A stretch of DNA of 64,000 bases from Phytomonospora endophytica. GTDB lineage: Bacteria > Actinomycetota > Actinomycetes > Mycobacteriales > Micromonosporaceae. The translations under genes and the position numbers were made by a program. The DNA lies in assembly GCF_014202425.1 (NCBI RefSeq), contig NZ_JACHGT010000003.1:186001-250000 (forward strand), read 5' to 3'. Positions 1 to 7,845 of the stretch are shown here, in pieces; positions within the stretch are counted from its first letter, which is position 1; each line of letters opens with the position of its first letter. The notes beneath the pieces are model-generated. The model was not told where the DNA came from. It searched no databases and saw nothing but the letters and a program-made list of their open reading frames with translations.

Positions 1-155
1 CGGCTCGCGCTCAGGCTCGCGGTCATGGGGGTGAGCAGGACGGAGAAGGTGTAGAAGAGGACGCCGTAGCCGATGGTCTGGGTGACGGCGAAGACCGCCA
101 CCAGCCCCCTGGTCCGGGGGTGGGCGGCGGTCTTCGGTGCGACGTCGGTGGTCAC
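1..155 (-). CDS. MFS transporter, N-terminal fragment (window edge)
   Basis: The reverse strand reads from a GTG at 155 and runs off the left edge, giving about 51 residues. After a short polar N-terminus there is a hydrophobic first membrane helix with a Gly-Tyr-Gly motif, as in major facilitator transporters. The GTG overlaps the stop of the upstream flavoprotein gene (GTGA), so the two are probably translationally coupled. In this arsenic-type operon an export role for arsenical compounds is the natural guess, but too little of the protein is present to assign a subfamily. Confidence 0.75.
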   Translation of the reverse strand, partial: MTTDVAPKTAAHPRTRGLVAVFAVTQTIGYGVLFYTFSVLLTPMTASLSAS

Positions 156-1522
156 CCGCAACAGCCGGTCTCGGTCTTCTCCTCGACCAGCGGGAGCGTG
201 AGCAGTCCGCCGACGACGCCGGTCGCCAGGCCGCGCTTGATCACCGGCAGTTCGGCGGCGGGGGCGGGCGTGCCGCAGCAGGAGTCGCCTTCGTCCTCAC
301 CGAGGGCGGCCGACGAGGAGCACACGCCGGTCTCGGGCAGCTCCAGCTGCACATCCCGCGCGGCCTCCCAGTCACCGACGAGAGCGGCGACCACCGAACG
401 CGCCTGCTCGTAGCCGGTGGCCAGGAGGAAGGTCGGCGCGCGGCCGTAGGACTTGGCGCCGATGGCGTAGAAGCCGGGCTCGGGGTGGCCGAGTTCGTCG
501 GCGCCATGCGGGGGAACGGTGCCGCAGGAGTGCTGGTTGGGGTCGATGAGTGGAGCCAGCGCCCTGGTGGAGCCGAGGATCGGGTCGAGGTCGAGGCGCA
601 GTTCGGTGCTGATCGTGTAGTCGGGACGGGCGCCGGTGGAGTTGACGATGACGTCGGCGGCGACCTTGCGGCCGTCGGCCGAGACCACGCCCTCCGCGGT
701 GACCTCACGGACGAGGAATCCAGAGTGGACGGTGACCTTCCCGGCCTCCACCAGTGCCTTGATGCGGGTGCCGATCGCGCCCCGCGCCGGCAGCGCATCG
801 GCCTCGCCGCCGCCATACGCCCGCTCCGGATTCGGCGCCCGCAGCAGCCAGTGCACGCTCGTGCCCGGCTCGTTTTCCGCTAGCTCGGCCAGCGCCAGGA
901 GGGTTCCGGTCGCCGAGTGCCCGGCGCCGACAACGGCCACCGAGCGGCCCGCGAAGGAACCGCGCAGGCGGCCGAGAACGTCGGGCATCCCGACATGGAT
1001 TCGGTCGGCCGCTTCGGTCTCCCCAAGTGCGGCCAGTCCGTTGCCGCCCAGGGGGTTCGGGCTGCGCCAGGTGCCTGAGGCGTCGATGACCGCCGAGGCG
1101 AGCAGTTCCGATCCGTCGGACAGGCGCAGCAGGAACGACGTGTTCTCGCGGCCGGTGGTGCGGACCTTGTCGATGCCGTCGCGGGCGATGGCGGTGACCT
1201 TGGCGCCGTGGCGCAGGTTCGCCGCGATCGCAGGGTGGGTGGCCAGTGGAGCGAGGTAGTCGGCGATGAGCTCGGCGCCGGTGGGCAGCTTGTCGGGGTC
1301 GGGCGCGATCCATCCGGTCGGCTCCAGCAGTGCACGCGCGGTCGGGGAGGTGTTGAAGCGCCAGGGGGAGAAGAGGCGCACGTGGCCCCATTCGGCGATG
1401 GAGGACGCGATGGTGCCGCCGGCTTCGAGGATCACGAAGTCGCGGCCGCGTGCGGCGAGTTCGGCCGCGGCGGCCAGGCCGACCGGCCCTGCGCCGATGA
1501 CGGCGATGGGGAGAGTACTCAT
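152..1522 (-). CDS. ArsO-like FAD/NAD(P)-binding monooxygenase with Cys-Cys-Gly tail
   Basis: 456 residues. A Rossmann FAD motif (GAGPVG) lies near residue 10 and a second dinucleotide motif (GAGHSA) near residue 200, the layout of flavin monooxygenase/ArsO-type oxidoreductases found in actinobacterial arsenic clusters. The last 60 residues are unusual: an isolated Cys, a Ser-Cys-Cys-Gly and a terminal Gly-Cys-Cys-Gly, a possible As(III)-binding tail. The ATG at 1522 was chosen because AAGGAG sits seven bases upstream; a GTG directly before it is too close. The MFS gene follows with a GTGA overlap. The substrate is unknown; oxidation of an arsenical is inferred from context only. Confidence 0.8.
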   Translation of the reverse strand: MSTLPIAVIGAGPVGLAAAAELAARGRDFVILEAGGTIASSIAEWGHVRLFSPWRFNTSPTARALLEPTGWIAPDPDKLPTGAELIADYLAPLATHPAIAANLRHGAKVTAIARDGIDKVRTTGRENTSFLLRLSDGSELLASAVIDASGTWRSPNPLGGNGLAALGETEAADRIHVGMPDVLGRLRGSFAGRSVAVVGAGHSATGTLLALAELAENEPGTSVHWLLRAPNPERAYGGGEADALPARGAIGTRIKALVEAGKVTVHSGFLVREVTAEGVVSADGRKVAADVIVNSTGARPDYTISTELRLDLDPILGSTRALAPLIDPNQHSCGTVPPHGADELGHPEPGFYAIGAKSYGRAPTFLLATGYEQARSVVAALVGDWEAARDVQLELPETGVCSSSAALGEDEGDSCCGTPAPAAELPVIKRGLATGVVGGLLTLPLVEEKTETGCCG

Positions 1523-1535
1523 CACGGAACTCCTT

Positions 1536-1598
1536 GTTTCGAAGAAGGTCGAATCAGCAGGACCGAGACTGCCACTTGTTTAGATGAACGTCAAATCA
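1536..1598. promoter_or_regulatory. Two copies of an ArsR-type operator-like sequence
   Basis: The interval between arsR and the flavoprotein gene contains two related 21-base elements, at 1536-1556 and 1578-1598. On the minus strand both read TGATTYGA, six bases, then TC. The same element occurs at 3427-3447 and, on the plus strand, at 3473-3491. They resemble winged-helix repressor operators and suggest an internal promoter ahead of the flavoprotein gene. Confidence 0.5.
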
Positions 1599-1616
1599 GT
1601 GGTCGGGTGGTCTCGC

Positions 1617-1943
1617 TCACTCGCAGCTCATGGCCGAGGTCGGCGAGGGCTTGCCCATGATGACGTCGGCGGCGCTGGGGAAGTACTCGATGCAGTTGGC
1701 GTTGATGCGGTAGCGGCGGGCGTTGCCGTCGCGTTCGACGAGCAGGAAGCGCACGTCGAGGAGGATCTTCAGGTGCTGCGAGACCGTCGACTGCGCCAGG
1801 CCCATCGCGGTCACGATTTCGCCGACGCCCATCGGTTCGCCGTGACGCGCGAGCAGTTCAACGAGCTGGACGCGTGAAGGGTCGGCGAGGGCCTTGAAGC
1901 AGGCGGCGTACTCGGTCGCCGTCGTGCGGTCGAGCAGTTCCAC
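1617..1943 (-). CDS. ArsR/SmtB-family repressor (first copy)
   Basis: 108 residues from a GTG at 1943, chosen because GGAGG lies five bases upstream; an ATG at 1955 would add four residues and has no ribosome site. The protein has the ArsR winged-helix core: ALADPSR at the start, and the recognition helix GLAQSTVSQHLKIL. Cysteines are few and scattered (one near the N-terminus, one late, one in the last three residues), unlike the Cys-Cys pair of the second repressor. It lies in the same operon as the M28 peptidase (37-base gap) and is followed by operator-like repeats. Confidence 0.88.
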   Translation of the reverse strand: MELLDRTTATEYAACFKALADPSRVQLVELLARHGEPMGVGEIVTAMGLAQSTVSQHLKILLDVRFLLVERDGNARRYRINANCIEYFPSAADVIMGKPSPTSAMSCE

Positions 1944-1980
1944 GACAACCTCCATCGTTCATCGGCGATCAACGATGATG

Positions 1981-3192
1981 CTAGTCGGCGGTGAGCGTGA
2001 TTGTCGAGACGAGGTCGATGACGGTGGCGTGGAGGAGGGCGGCTGCGGCGATGAGCGTGGTGTTCTCGACGCGGTCGGGGGTCTCGGCGGGGGTCTGGTA
2101 GCCGGGCATGCCCATGCCGATGCCGACGCTGGGCAGACCTGCGGCGGCGTAGCGGCGGTTGTCGGAGGGCATGGTCTCGGCGCGCAGCGGCACGCCGAGC
2201 TTCCGGCCGGCGCGGTCTAGCGCGGTCAGGAGAGGTTCGGCCGCGCCTCCCGCTTCGATGGCGGCGGAGCCGAGTTGCGCGGCACCGTCGAGGTTCACCA
2301 CGTAGGTGCCCGGGGTGACCTGCGGGGCGTGGTGAGCCGAACCGTGCGCTCCGGCTTCCTCGGCGTCGAGCAGCGCCACGGACAGTCCGACGCCCGGCGG
2401 CAGTCCCGCGTGGAGAAGCCGGGCGGCCTCGACGATCGCGGCCACGCCAGAGGCGTTGTCGCACGCCGCCGGGAACCGGTAACCGGGATCGTCGCCCACA
2501 CCGTCGAAGTGCGCCGTCAGTAGCACGTTCACGCCCGAACCTGGTGGTCTGAACTCGGCGACGACGTTCTGGCCGGGCACGTCCACCACCCGCACCGGCG
2601 CCGTAGCCGTCACGCGCCCGGCGCCGATGCTGCGGCGCATCCGCTTGTGCAGGTCGGTCCGCACCGCCAGGGCCGGGATACCGACGACAGGAGGCCCGGC
2701 GATCATCTTCGGCATCCACCCGGCGCTGTCGATCCCGCGTGGGATCAGCAGCCCGGTCGCACCACGATGGTGCGCGTCGGCGGCGGCCTCGGGCGACCAG
2801 CCGTCGATCAGGACCCAAGCGCCCGCGACGCTACCGTCGGCCTCCGCGAGCCGGGCTTCGCGCGGGTGCGCGAGTTCGGCGGTGGCGAGGTGCTCGCAGA
2901 AGTCGCGACGGAAGACGAGATCGGTGGCGCTCTTCCCGTCGTCGAAGCGCATGCGCGGGGTGGCGTAGACCTCGCGGACCGCGCCCTCAAGGGTGAACTC
3001 GTCGAAGTGCACCTCGGCGCCGTGTCCGCGCAGCTCATCGGCAAGCCACATGGCAGCCGCCCTGCCACCGGTCGTACCGACCCGGCGACCGGTGAAGTCG
3101 TCGCCGGCCAGACGCTCGACGGTGGCACGCATCCGCGTCAGGTCAGGGCCGACGCCGCCGTCGAGCGGCGCCGGCACGGTGTCGGCCGACAT
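1981..3192 (-). CDS. M28-family zinc peptidase with an altered metal site
   Basis: 403 residues. The C-terminal half carries the M28 signature: HFD (first His ligand), CDNASG (bridging Asp), DAEEAG (catalytic Glu pair), NLDG (Asp ligand). The last ligand, normally His in a YHTPxD-type motif, is Gln366 (GYQTPAE), and the preceding SDH is SDN. A PA-like insert precedes the catalytic part. There is no clear signal peptide, so it is probably cytoplasmic. Its ATG shares one base with the stop of the Cys-Cys-Gly gene upstream (TGATG), implying coupled translation. Family assignment is solid; peptidase activity is doubtful. A role on a thiol or peptide conjugate of arsenic is speculation. Confidence 0.8.
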   Translation of the reverse strand: MSADTVPAPLDGGVGPDLTRMRATVERLAGDDFTGRRVGTTGGRAAAMWLADELRGHGAEVHFDEFTLEGAVREVYATPRMRFDDGKSATDLVFRRDFCEHLATAELAHPREARLAEADGSVAGAWVLIDGWSPEAAADAHHRGATGLLIPRGIDSAGWMPKMIAGPPVVGIPALAVRTDLHKRMRRSIGAGRVTATAPVRVVDVPGQNVVAEFRPPGSGVNVLLTAHFDGVGDDPGYRFPAACDNASGVAAIVEAARLLHAGLPPGVGLSVALLDAEEAGAHGSAHHAPQVTPGTYVVNLDGAAQLGSAAIEAGGAAEPLLTALDRAGRKLGVPLRAETMPSDNRRYAAAGLPSVGIGMGMPGYQTPAETPDRVENTTLIAAAALLHATVIDLVSTITLTAD

Positions 3193-3410
3193 CACCCGCA
3201 GCAGCTCTTGGCCGCAGGCGCCTTCTCGGCAGACGTCCCACAGCAACCGGACGCCTCCGTCGGCGCGACCGCCGTCCCGCAGCAACCGCTCGCCTGCTCG
3301 GCCTTCGCGGCCGGAGCGCTGCCGCAACAGCCGCCCGCCGCCGGGGCCTGAAGGGCCTCAAGCGGGCTTCCGTCGAAGCCGCCGCTGGTCTTCGTGGTCT
3401 CGGTGCTCAT
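3192..3410 (-). CDS. Small Cys-Cys-Gly repeat protein, putative metalloid binder
   Basis: 72 residues from the ATG at 3410, which has GAGG six bases upstream. All eight cysteines occur as four Cys-Cys-Gly motifs, the last at the extreme C-terminus, separated by Ala/Glu/Lys/Thr-rich linkers with no predicted fold. The same motif ends the flavoprotein of this operon. It is the first gene after the operator-like elements and is coupled to the M28 gene. I recognise no named family. Vicinal thiols binding or delivering As(III) is inferred from composition and location. Confidence 0.72.
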   Translation of the reverse strand: MSTETTKTSGGFDGSPLEALQAPAAGGCCGSAPAAKAEQASGCCGTAVAPTEASGCCGTSAEKAPAAKSCCG

Positions 3411-3426
3411 GTCGAGCCTCGTTCCT

Positions 3427-3491
3427 GTTTCGATGAATCTCAAATCAAGCTGGCGAGACCGAGTTTGCATCTTGATTCGAAGACTGTCAAC
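3427..3491. promoter_or_regulatory. Divergent ars operator region
   Basis: The 89-base gap between the Cys-Cys-Gly gene and the second arsR holds an inverted repeat AATCAAG (3443-3449) / CTTGATT (3471-3477) and two copies of the TGATTYGA-N6-TC element, at 3427-3447 (minus strand) and 3473-3491 (plus strand). One element faces each divergent gene, as expected for an autoregulated ArsR control region. Confidence 0.6.
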
Positions 3492-3499
3492 ATAGAAGC

Positions 3500-3856
3500 A
3501 TGTCGAAGCAGCTTCCGGTTCTGGAGAGTCCCACCGCGGGGTCCTGCTGCGCTCCGATCGCCGAGGAAGCCCTCGACGCGGTCCAGGCCGCGCCCCTCGC
3601 CCAGCAGTTCAAGGCCCTCGGCGACCCGATCCGGCTGCGCCTGCTGTCGCGCATCACCGCCGCACCCGGCGGCGAGATCTGCGTCTGCGACCTGACCGGC
3701 GGCGACTTCCAAGTCACCCCGCCGACCATCTCCCACCACCTGAAGATCCTGCGCGAAGCCGGACTCATCACCGGCGAACGGCGAGGCACCTGGGTCTACT
3801 ACCGGCCCGTCACCGACGTCCTCAAAGGACTCTCCGGCATCCTCGCCGGGCAATAG
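3500..3856 (+). CDS. ArsR-family As(III)-type repressor (second copy)
   Basis: 118 residues. Winged-helix ArsR protein with FKALGDPIRLRLL in the first helices and the recognition helix TPPTISHHLKILREAGL. Cys16-Cys17 near the N-terminus plus Cys61 and Cys63 resemble the Cys15/Cys16/Cys55 metalloid site of Corynebacterium glutamicum ArsR, so As(III) or Sb(III) sensing is likely. The ATG lies nine bases after an operator-like element, so the transcript may be nearly leaderless. Divergently oriented from the arsenic-type operon, which it probably represses together with itself. Confidence 0.9.
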   Translation: MSKQLPVLESPTAGSCCAPIAEEALDAVQAAPLAQQFKALGDPIRLRLLSRITAAPGGEICVCDLTGGDFQVTPPTISHHLKILREAGLITGERRGTWVYYRPVTDVLKGLSGILAGQ

Positions 3857-4722
3857 GCGCAACGGGGCAGCAGTGCCCGAACCGACGATCGTCATCCTCG
3901 ATCTGGAGGTCCCCGACGCCGGGCCGGTCTTCCTTACCGCTCTCGCACTGCACGTGGCCGCCGGCCCGGCCTGCGTCGTCAGCGGAGCGAGCGAAAGCCG
4001 ACTTCGTCGGCCGGTGACTCGCAGTCCTGTCCGGATGAGCGGCGTGGGAGTCGGTGATCACGACGAGCGCGGACCACGGAGAAATCCCCGGTACGTCCCC
4101 TCTCTGCTTCAGACCAGTGCGTGGACTTCCTCCTCGTCGACTGTCAATCCGCGGCAGGACAGCAGCCATGGACGGGTGCACCAGCTCACCGATGTGGCCG
4201 TCGTGTCCATCCACTCTGGAACCTCCTGAACGAGAGGCGCCCGGTAGGCACCCGCGGTAGCCCGGCGAGTTGCGGATGTCGCGTGACCGCTCCTGCGGCA
4301 TTCCGGTCGCGTCTCCGCCGCCGGTCTCATTGACCTTCGTGGAGTAGAGGAGTTCTTCGGGCGCCTTCGGGCTGTCCCAGATGCTGACGACTTCCTCGCC
4401 GGCGGTATATGGATCCGGTACGGGCCTGGCGGCGTTCGAAAAGTGCACGCCTCACCCCGAGTTGGTTAGAACCGTTCTCCGTTCAGAACCGCGCGGCACC
4501 GTACCGGAGGTTCGTGCAGGATGCCATCCATCATGGACGTTTGATGTGCGGCGGATGTGCACGCATGGTCCGGCCCGCCCGGCACGGGCTGGTACGCACC
4601 GGCATCAGCCCTGTGGGAGCATCACCTCGCACGGCCCCTCCTCAACGAGCCGCGTTTCAGCCGCATGGGTCAACGAGCGAGGGCCGCCCCAGTCGTGCCG
4701 ACCGGACGCTGAAAGGGATCTG
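3857..4722. other. 866-base stretch without a convincing gene
   Basis: No frame here shows sustained actinomycete codon bias. A frame from a GTG at 3872 looks coding for roughly 45 codons and then decays. There is a small hairpin GCCGAC-TTC-GTCGGC at 3997-4011 and a short palindrome AGAACCGTTCT at 4468-4478. The base composition is more even than in the flanks. It reads like a decayed or imported remnant, but I could not identify a source. Confidence 0.4.
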
Positions 4723-5976
4723 ATGGACCGAGCCACAGTGACCGGGTTCCAGCAAGCGGACGGCGTCCGGGACTGGCGCGTCCTGGACACCGGCGCGAGT
4801 GCCTGGTTCGACGCGCCGTCGCTGACCGCGGGGGCGGCGCTCGTCGGCCGCATCGCCGAACTGACGGCCGCCACCGGTCTGCCGGACGTTGACCTGCGAC
4901 CCGGCGGGGTGCGCGTGCGAATCGGCTCGGCGGGGGACCTCACCCCCGTCGACGTCGAGCTCGCTCGTTCGATCTCGGCGGCGGCCCACGAACTCGGCTT
5001 GACCGCGGACCCGGCTGTACTCCAAGCCGTGCGGCTTGTCATCGACACCACCGACCGGCCGTCGCTGGTCTCGTTCTGGCGGACCGTGCTCGGCTACGAG
5101 CCTGCCGGGACCGACGGGCTCGGGGATCCGTCGCGACGGGATCCCGCGCTGTCGTTTCACCGGAGCCCGCCACGGCCGCCGCGCGATCGGATCCACGTCG
5201 ATGTGGTCCGCGCGCCGAACGCGGTGGAGGCGGCCAGGGCCGCGGTCGGACAAGAGCCGTCCGGCGCGTACGGGGTCGCACTCGCCGACGCCGACGGCAA
5301 CGTGGTCGACGTGGTCCCCGGTGACAGGCTCTCGAAGGAGCCGGAGACCGAGGACTGGCAAGTCCTGTTCGGCGCGATAGCGCATTACCCCGTCGATTCG
5401 CCGGTAAAGGCGGATGGGTTCGTGTCGGCTGTCGCTGGCCTGGCCGACGACGCGGGGCTGCCGCTGATGGTGGACCTGCGGGCCGATGGCGTCACGATCG
5501 ACAGTGGGAAGGATCAGTGGGAAGACGGGGAGGGCTCCGCCACGAGCCGGTTCGTGGACCTGGCCGGCCGGATCCAGACCGCGGCGCGCGGCCTGGGGCT
5601 TTCAGCGGACCTCGCGCGCCCGCGTTTCGTCCAGCTCGGCTTTGACGCGGTCGACGTTCGTGCGGTGCGAGCCTTCTGGACATCGGTACTCGGCTACCGG
5701 CACGACCCACGGGCGTTCGTGACCGACATCTACGATCCGCGTCGGCTCAATCCGGTCCTGTTCTTCCAGCAGATGGACGCAGCCGACACGGAGCGGCGGC
5801 AACATCGCAACCGCATCCATGTCGACCTCTTCGTCCCGCACGATCAGGCTCAAGCCCGCATCGACGCGGCCGTGGCCGCCGGAGGACGGATCGTCACCGA
5901 GGACGCACCGGATCGTCGGACCATCGTCGACCCGGAAGGCAACGAAGTGGACATCGTGACGCGCCACCAGGCGTAG
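4723..5976 (+). CDS. Double VOC-family (glyoxalase/bleomycin-resistance-like) protein
   Basis: 417 residues starting at the ATG at 4723 behind AAAGGGA. Two similar halves each contain a region like a pterin carbinolamine dehydratase (ISAAAHELGL in half one, IQTAARGLGL in half two) followed by a VOC/glyoxalase-like unit with FW-x-VLGY and RIHVD motifs (HVDVV, HVDLF). The repeat suggests internal duplication of a dehydratase-like plus VOC unit. VOC proteins bind a metal or sequester small molecules; the substrate is unknown. It stands alone with no operon partner. Confidence 0.82.
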   Translation: MDRATVTGFQQADGVRDWRVLDTGASAWFDAPSLTAGAALVGRIAELTAATGLPDVDLRPGGVRVRIGSAGDLTPVDVELARSISAAAHELGLTADPAVLQAVRLVIDTTDRPSLVSFWRTVLGYEPAGTDGLGDPSRRDPALSFHRSPPRPPRDRIHVDVVRAPNAVEAARAAVGQEPSGAYGVALADADGNVVDVVPGDRLSKEPETEDWQVLFGAIAHYPVDSPVKADGFVSAVAGLADDAGLPLMVDLRADGVTIDSGKDQWEDGEGSATSRFVDLAGRIQTAARGLGLSADLARPRFVQLGFDAVDVRAVRAFWTSVLGYRHDPRAFVTDIYDPRRLNPVLFFQQMDAADTERRQHRNRIHVDLFVPHDQAQARIDAAVAAGGRIVTEDAPDRRTIVDPEGNEVDIVTRHQA

Positions 5977-6131
5977 GCGTGCGCTTCCGTCACCGGCCGG
6001 GGCACGCCCATCGAGCCATGTGGTGTGGACCGAGGTCGCGCGCGATTTCCATGGAGGACGGCTCGCCGCTCAGCCGTCGAGGCGGACGAAGGCACGGGCG
6101 GCGGGCATCGGCGAGCCGCGTGCAGGGGCCC

Positions 6132-7130
6132 TCAGCCCGCGTGAGCGGCCCTCGCCCGAGCGAGGACGTCCTCGATCATGTCCTGGAGCGCCGACCGTGA
6201 GGCGAATGCCCCTTTGCCGCCGAGCGCGCCTTGGAGGCTCGCCGCCAGATCGGCGTAGGGGTCGCCGACGTCGAGGGTGGACAGTTCCCGCTCAAGTTCG
6301 GCGACGGTCCACGGCCGGTCGTGGCGCTCCACGTGAGGCCCGTGGGGCCAGGGCCGGTTCAGCGTTATCGTGCCCCCGCGCACCGACAGGACCTGCCCGG
6401 TCAGCGGGCAGCCGGCGGAGGCCAGGTAGGCGGTGAGGGGTGCGGTGACCTCCGGCCCGGTGGGGTCGAAGCCGTCGGCGACCGGGGCGGGCATACCGGG
6501 GACGTGTTCGGTGAGGCGCGTGCGCACCATCGACGGCGAGACGCAGTTGACCCGCACAGCCATGCGCCCTAGTTCCAGTGCGTGCACCGTCGTCATCGCC
6601 GCGACGCCGGCCTTCGCGGCGGCGTAGTTGGTCTGGGTCGGCAGGGGGTTGAGCAGACCGGAGCCCGAGGCGGTGTTGACTATGGCCCGGTCGACGGCGG
6701 GCGGCGCGCTGTCCCGCCAGTACCTCGCCGCCCAGTGGCTGACGGCGTAGGTCCCTTTGAGGCCGACGTCGACGACTCGATCGAAGGTGTCCTCGTCAAG
6801 GTCGACGAGGCCGAGACCGGCCTCCACGGCGGCGTTGTTGACGACGACGTGCAGCTCGCCGAACGCCTCGACGGCCGTGGCGACCATGCGGCGGGCGTCG
6901 CCGAAGTCGGCGACGCTCCCGGTGTCGGCCACGGCCTCGCCACCGGCGTCGGTGATCGATCGTGCGACGGCCTCGGCGACCGAGGCGTCGACGCCCGAAC
7001 CGTTCGGTGCCGTGCCGAGGTCGTTGACGACGACCTTCGCGCCCTCGCGGGCGAAGTAGCGCGCCAACGCGGCTCCGATGCCCCGCCCGGCACCGGTGAT
7101 GAGTGCGACGCGTCCGTCGAGACTTCCCAT
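6132..7130 (-). CDS. SDR-family NAD(P)-dependent oxidoreductase
   Basis: 332 residues. Classical short-chain dehydrogenase: cofactor motif TGAGRGIG near residue 14, NNAA near residue 97, catalytic Ser in NTASGSG and the Tyr-x-x-x-Lys motif YAAAK. The protein is about 70 residues longer than a minimal SDR; the extension follows the domain's end (LSVRGGTI) and has no recognised fold. Divergent from a TetR regulator with a dyad in the 74-base gap, so probably controlled by it. Substrate unknown. Confidence 0.9.
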   Translation of the reverse strand: MGSLDGRVALITGAGRGIGAALARYFAREGAKVVVNDLGTAPNGSGVDASVAEAVARSITDAGGEAVADTGSVADFGDARRMVATAVEAFGELHVVVNNAAVEAGLGLVDLDEDTFDRVVDVGLKGTYAVSHWAARYWRDSAPPAVDRAIVNTASGSGLLNPLPTQTNYAAAKAGVAAMTTVHALELGRMAVRVNCVSPSMVRTRLTEHVPGMPAPVADGFDPTGPEVTAPLTAYLASAGCPLTGQVLSVRGGTITLNRPWPHGPHVERHDRPWTVAELERELSTLDVGDPYADLAASLQGALGGKGAFASRSALQDMIEDVLARARAAHAG

Positions 7131-7170
7131 GACGAGCTCCTCAAGGATGCGGTAAATGAATTAATGCAGT

Positions 7171-7183
7171 CACTGTAGCAGTG
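7171..7183. promoter_or_regulatory. Dyad between SDR and TetR genes, candidate operator
   Basis: CACTG-TAG-CAGTG is a perfect short inverted repeat lying in the divergent promoter region, next to AT-rich sequence that could form a -10 element. TetR repressors usually bind such dyads beside their own gene. Confidence 0.45.
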
Positions 7184-7204
7184 CGCTCAATGTAGGATCT
7201 GGCC

Positions 7205-7813
7205 ATGGCGGGGTTGCGGGAGCTGAAGAAGAGGCGCACGAGGGATCAGTTGGTGGCCGCGGCGGTCACCCTCATACGCGCCCAGGGTTTCGACAAGACC
7301 ACGGCGGCCCAGATCGCGGAGGCCGCCGAACTGTCGCCGCGCACCTTCTTCCTGCACTTCGCGACCAAGGAGGACGTGCTTCTCGCCAACGCCGCCGAAC
7401 GCACCGCCGTGGGCGTCGCCGCCATCGCGGACGCCCGGCCCGGCGCGACGGTCGGCGCGACCCTGCTCGACGCCGTCCGCCGCATGATCGGCCACAACGA
7501 CTCGACCGACGCCGCCGACGGCCTCGCCGCCCTGCGCGCCGAGCTCATCGCGACCGTCCCGGCCGTGCGCGCCCGCGTCGCCGAACACGCCCTCACGGCC
7601 CAGGACGAGCTCACCGCCGCCCTGTGCGCCGGACACGGCGACGACCTCGACCCCGTCGAGGCGGCCGCGCGTGTCGGAGCCGTCGTCGGCGCCGTCAACG
7701 CCGCCATGCTCGCCGCGCTCCGGCTCGGCCGCTCACCGGCCGAGCAGCGCGACGCGATGCTTCGCGCCGCCGAGCTGGCCATCGACCCCGAGGGGACTTC
7801 GCGGGCGCGGTAG
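7205..7813 (+). CDS. TetR-family transcriptional regulator
   Basis: 202 residues. The N-terminal 60 residues form a TetR helix-turn-helix (TRDQLVAAAVTLIRAQGFDK, then RTFFLHFATKEDVL). The C-terminal ligand domain is Ala-rich and helical with no family-specific signature. It likely represses the divergent SDR gene and itself. A strong hairpin covers its stop codon. Confidence 0.92.
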   Translation: MAGLRELKKRRTRDQLVAAAVTLIRAQGFDKTTAAQIAEAAELSPRTFFLHFATKEDVLLANAAERTAVGVAAIADARPGATVGATLLDAVRRMIGHNDSTDAADGLAALRAELIATVPAVRARVAEHALTAQDELTAALCAGHGDDLDPVEAAARVGAVVGAVNAAMLAALRLGRSPAEQRDAMLRAAELAIDPEGTSRAR

Positions 7814-7840
7814 CCGTTCGTCACCACGAACGGCTACCGC
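7807..7840. terminator. Bidirectional hairpin terminator
   Basis: Perfect 15-base arms (7807-7821 and 7826-7840) with a CACC loop. It includes the tetR stop codon and lies six bases from the stop of the convergent MFS gene. There is no long T tract, as is common in GC-rich actinomycetes. Confidence 0.75.
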
Positions 7841-7845
7841 GCGCC

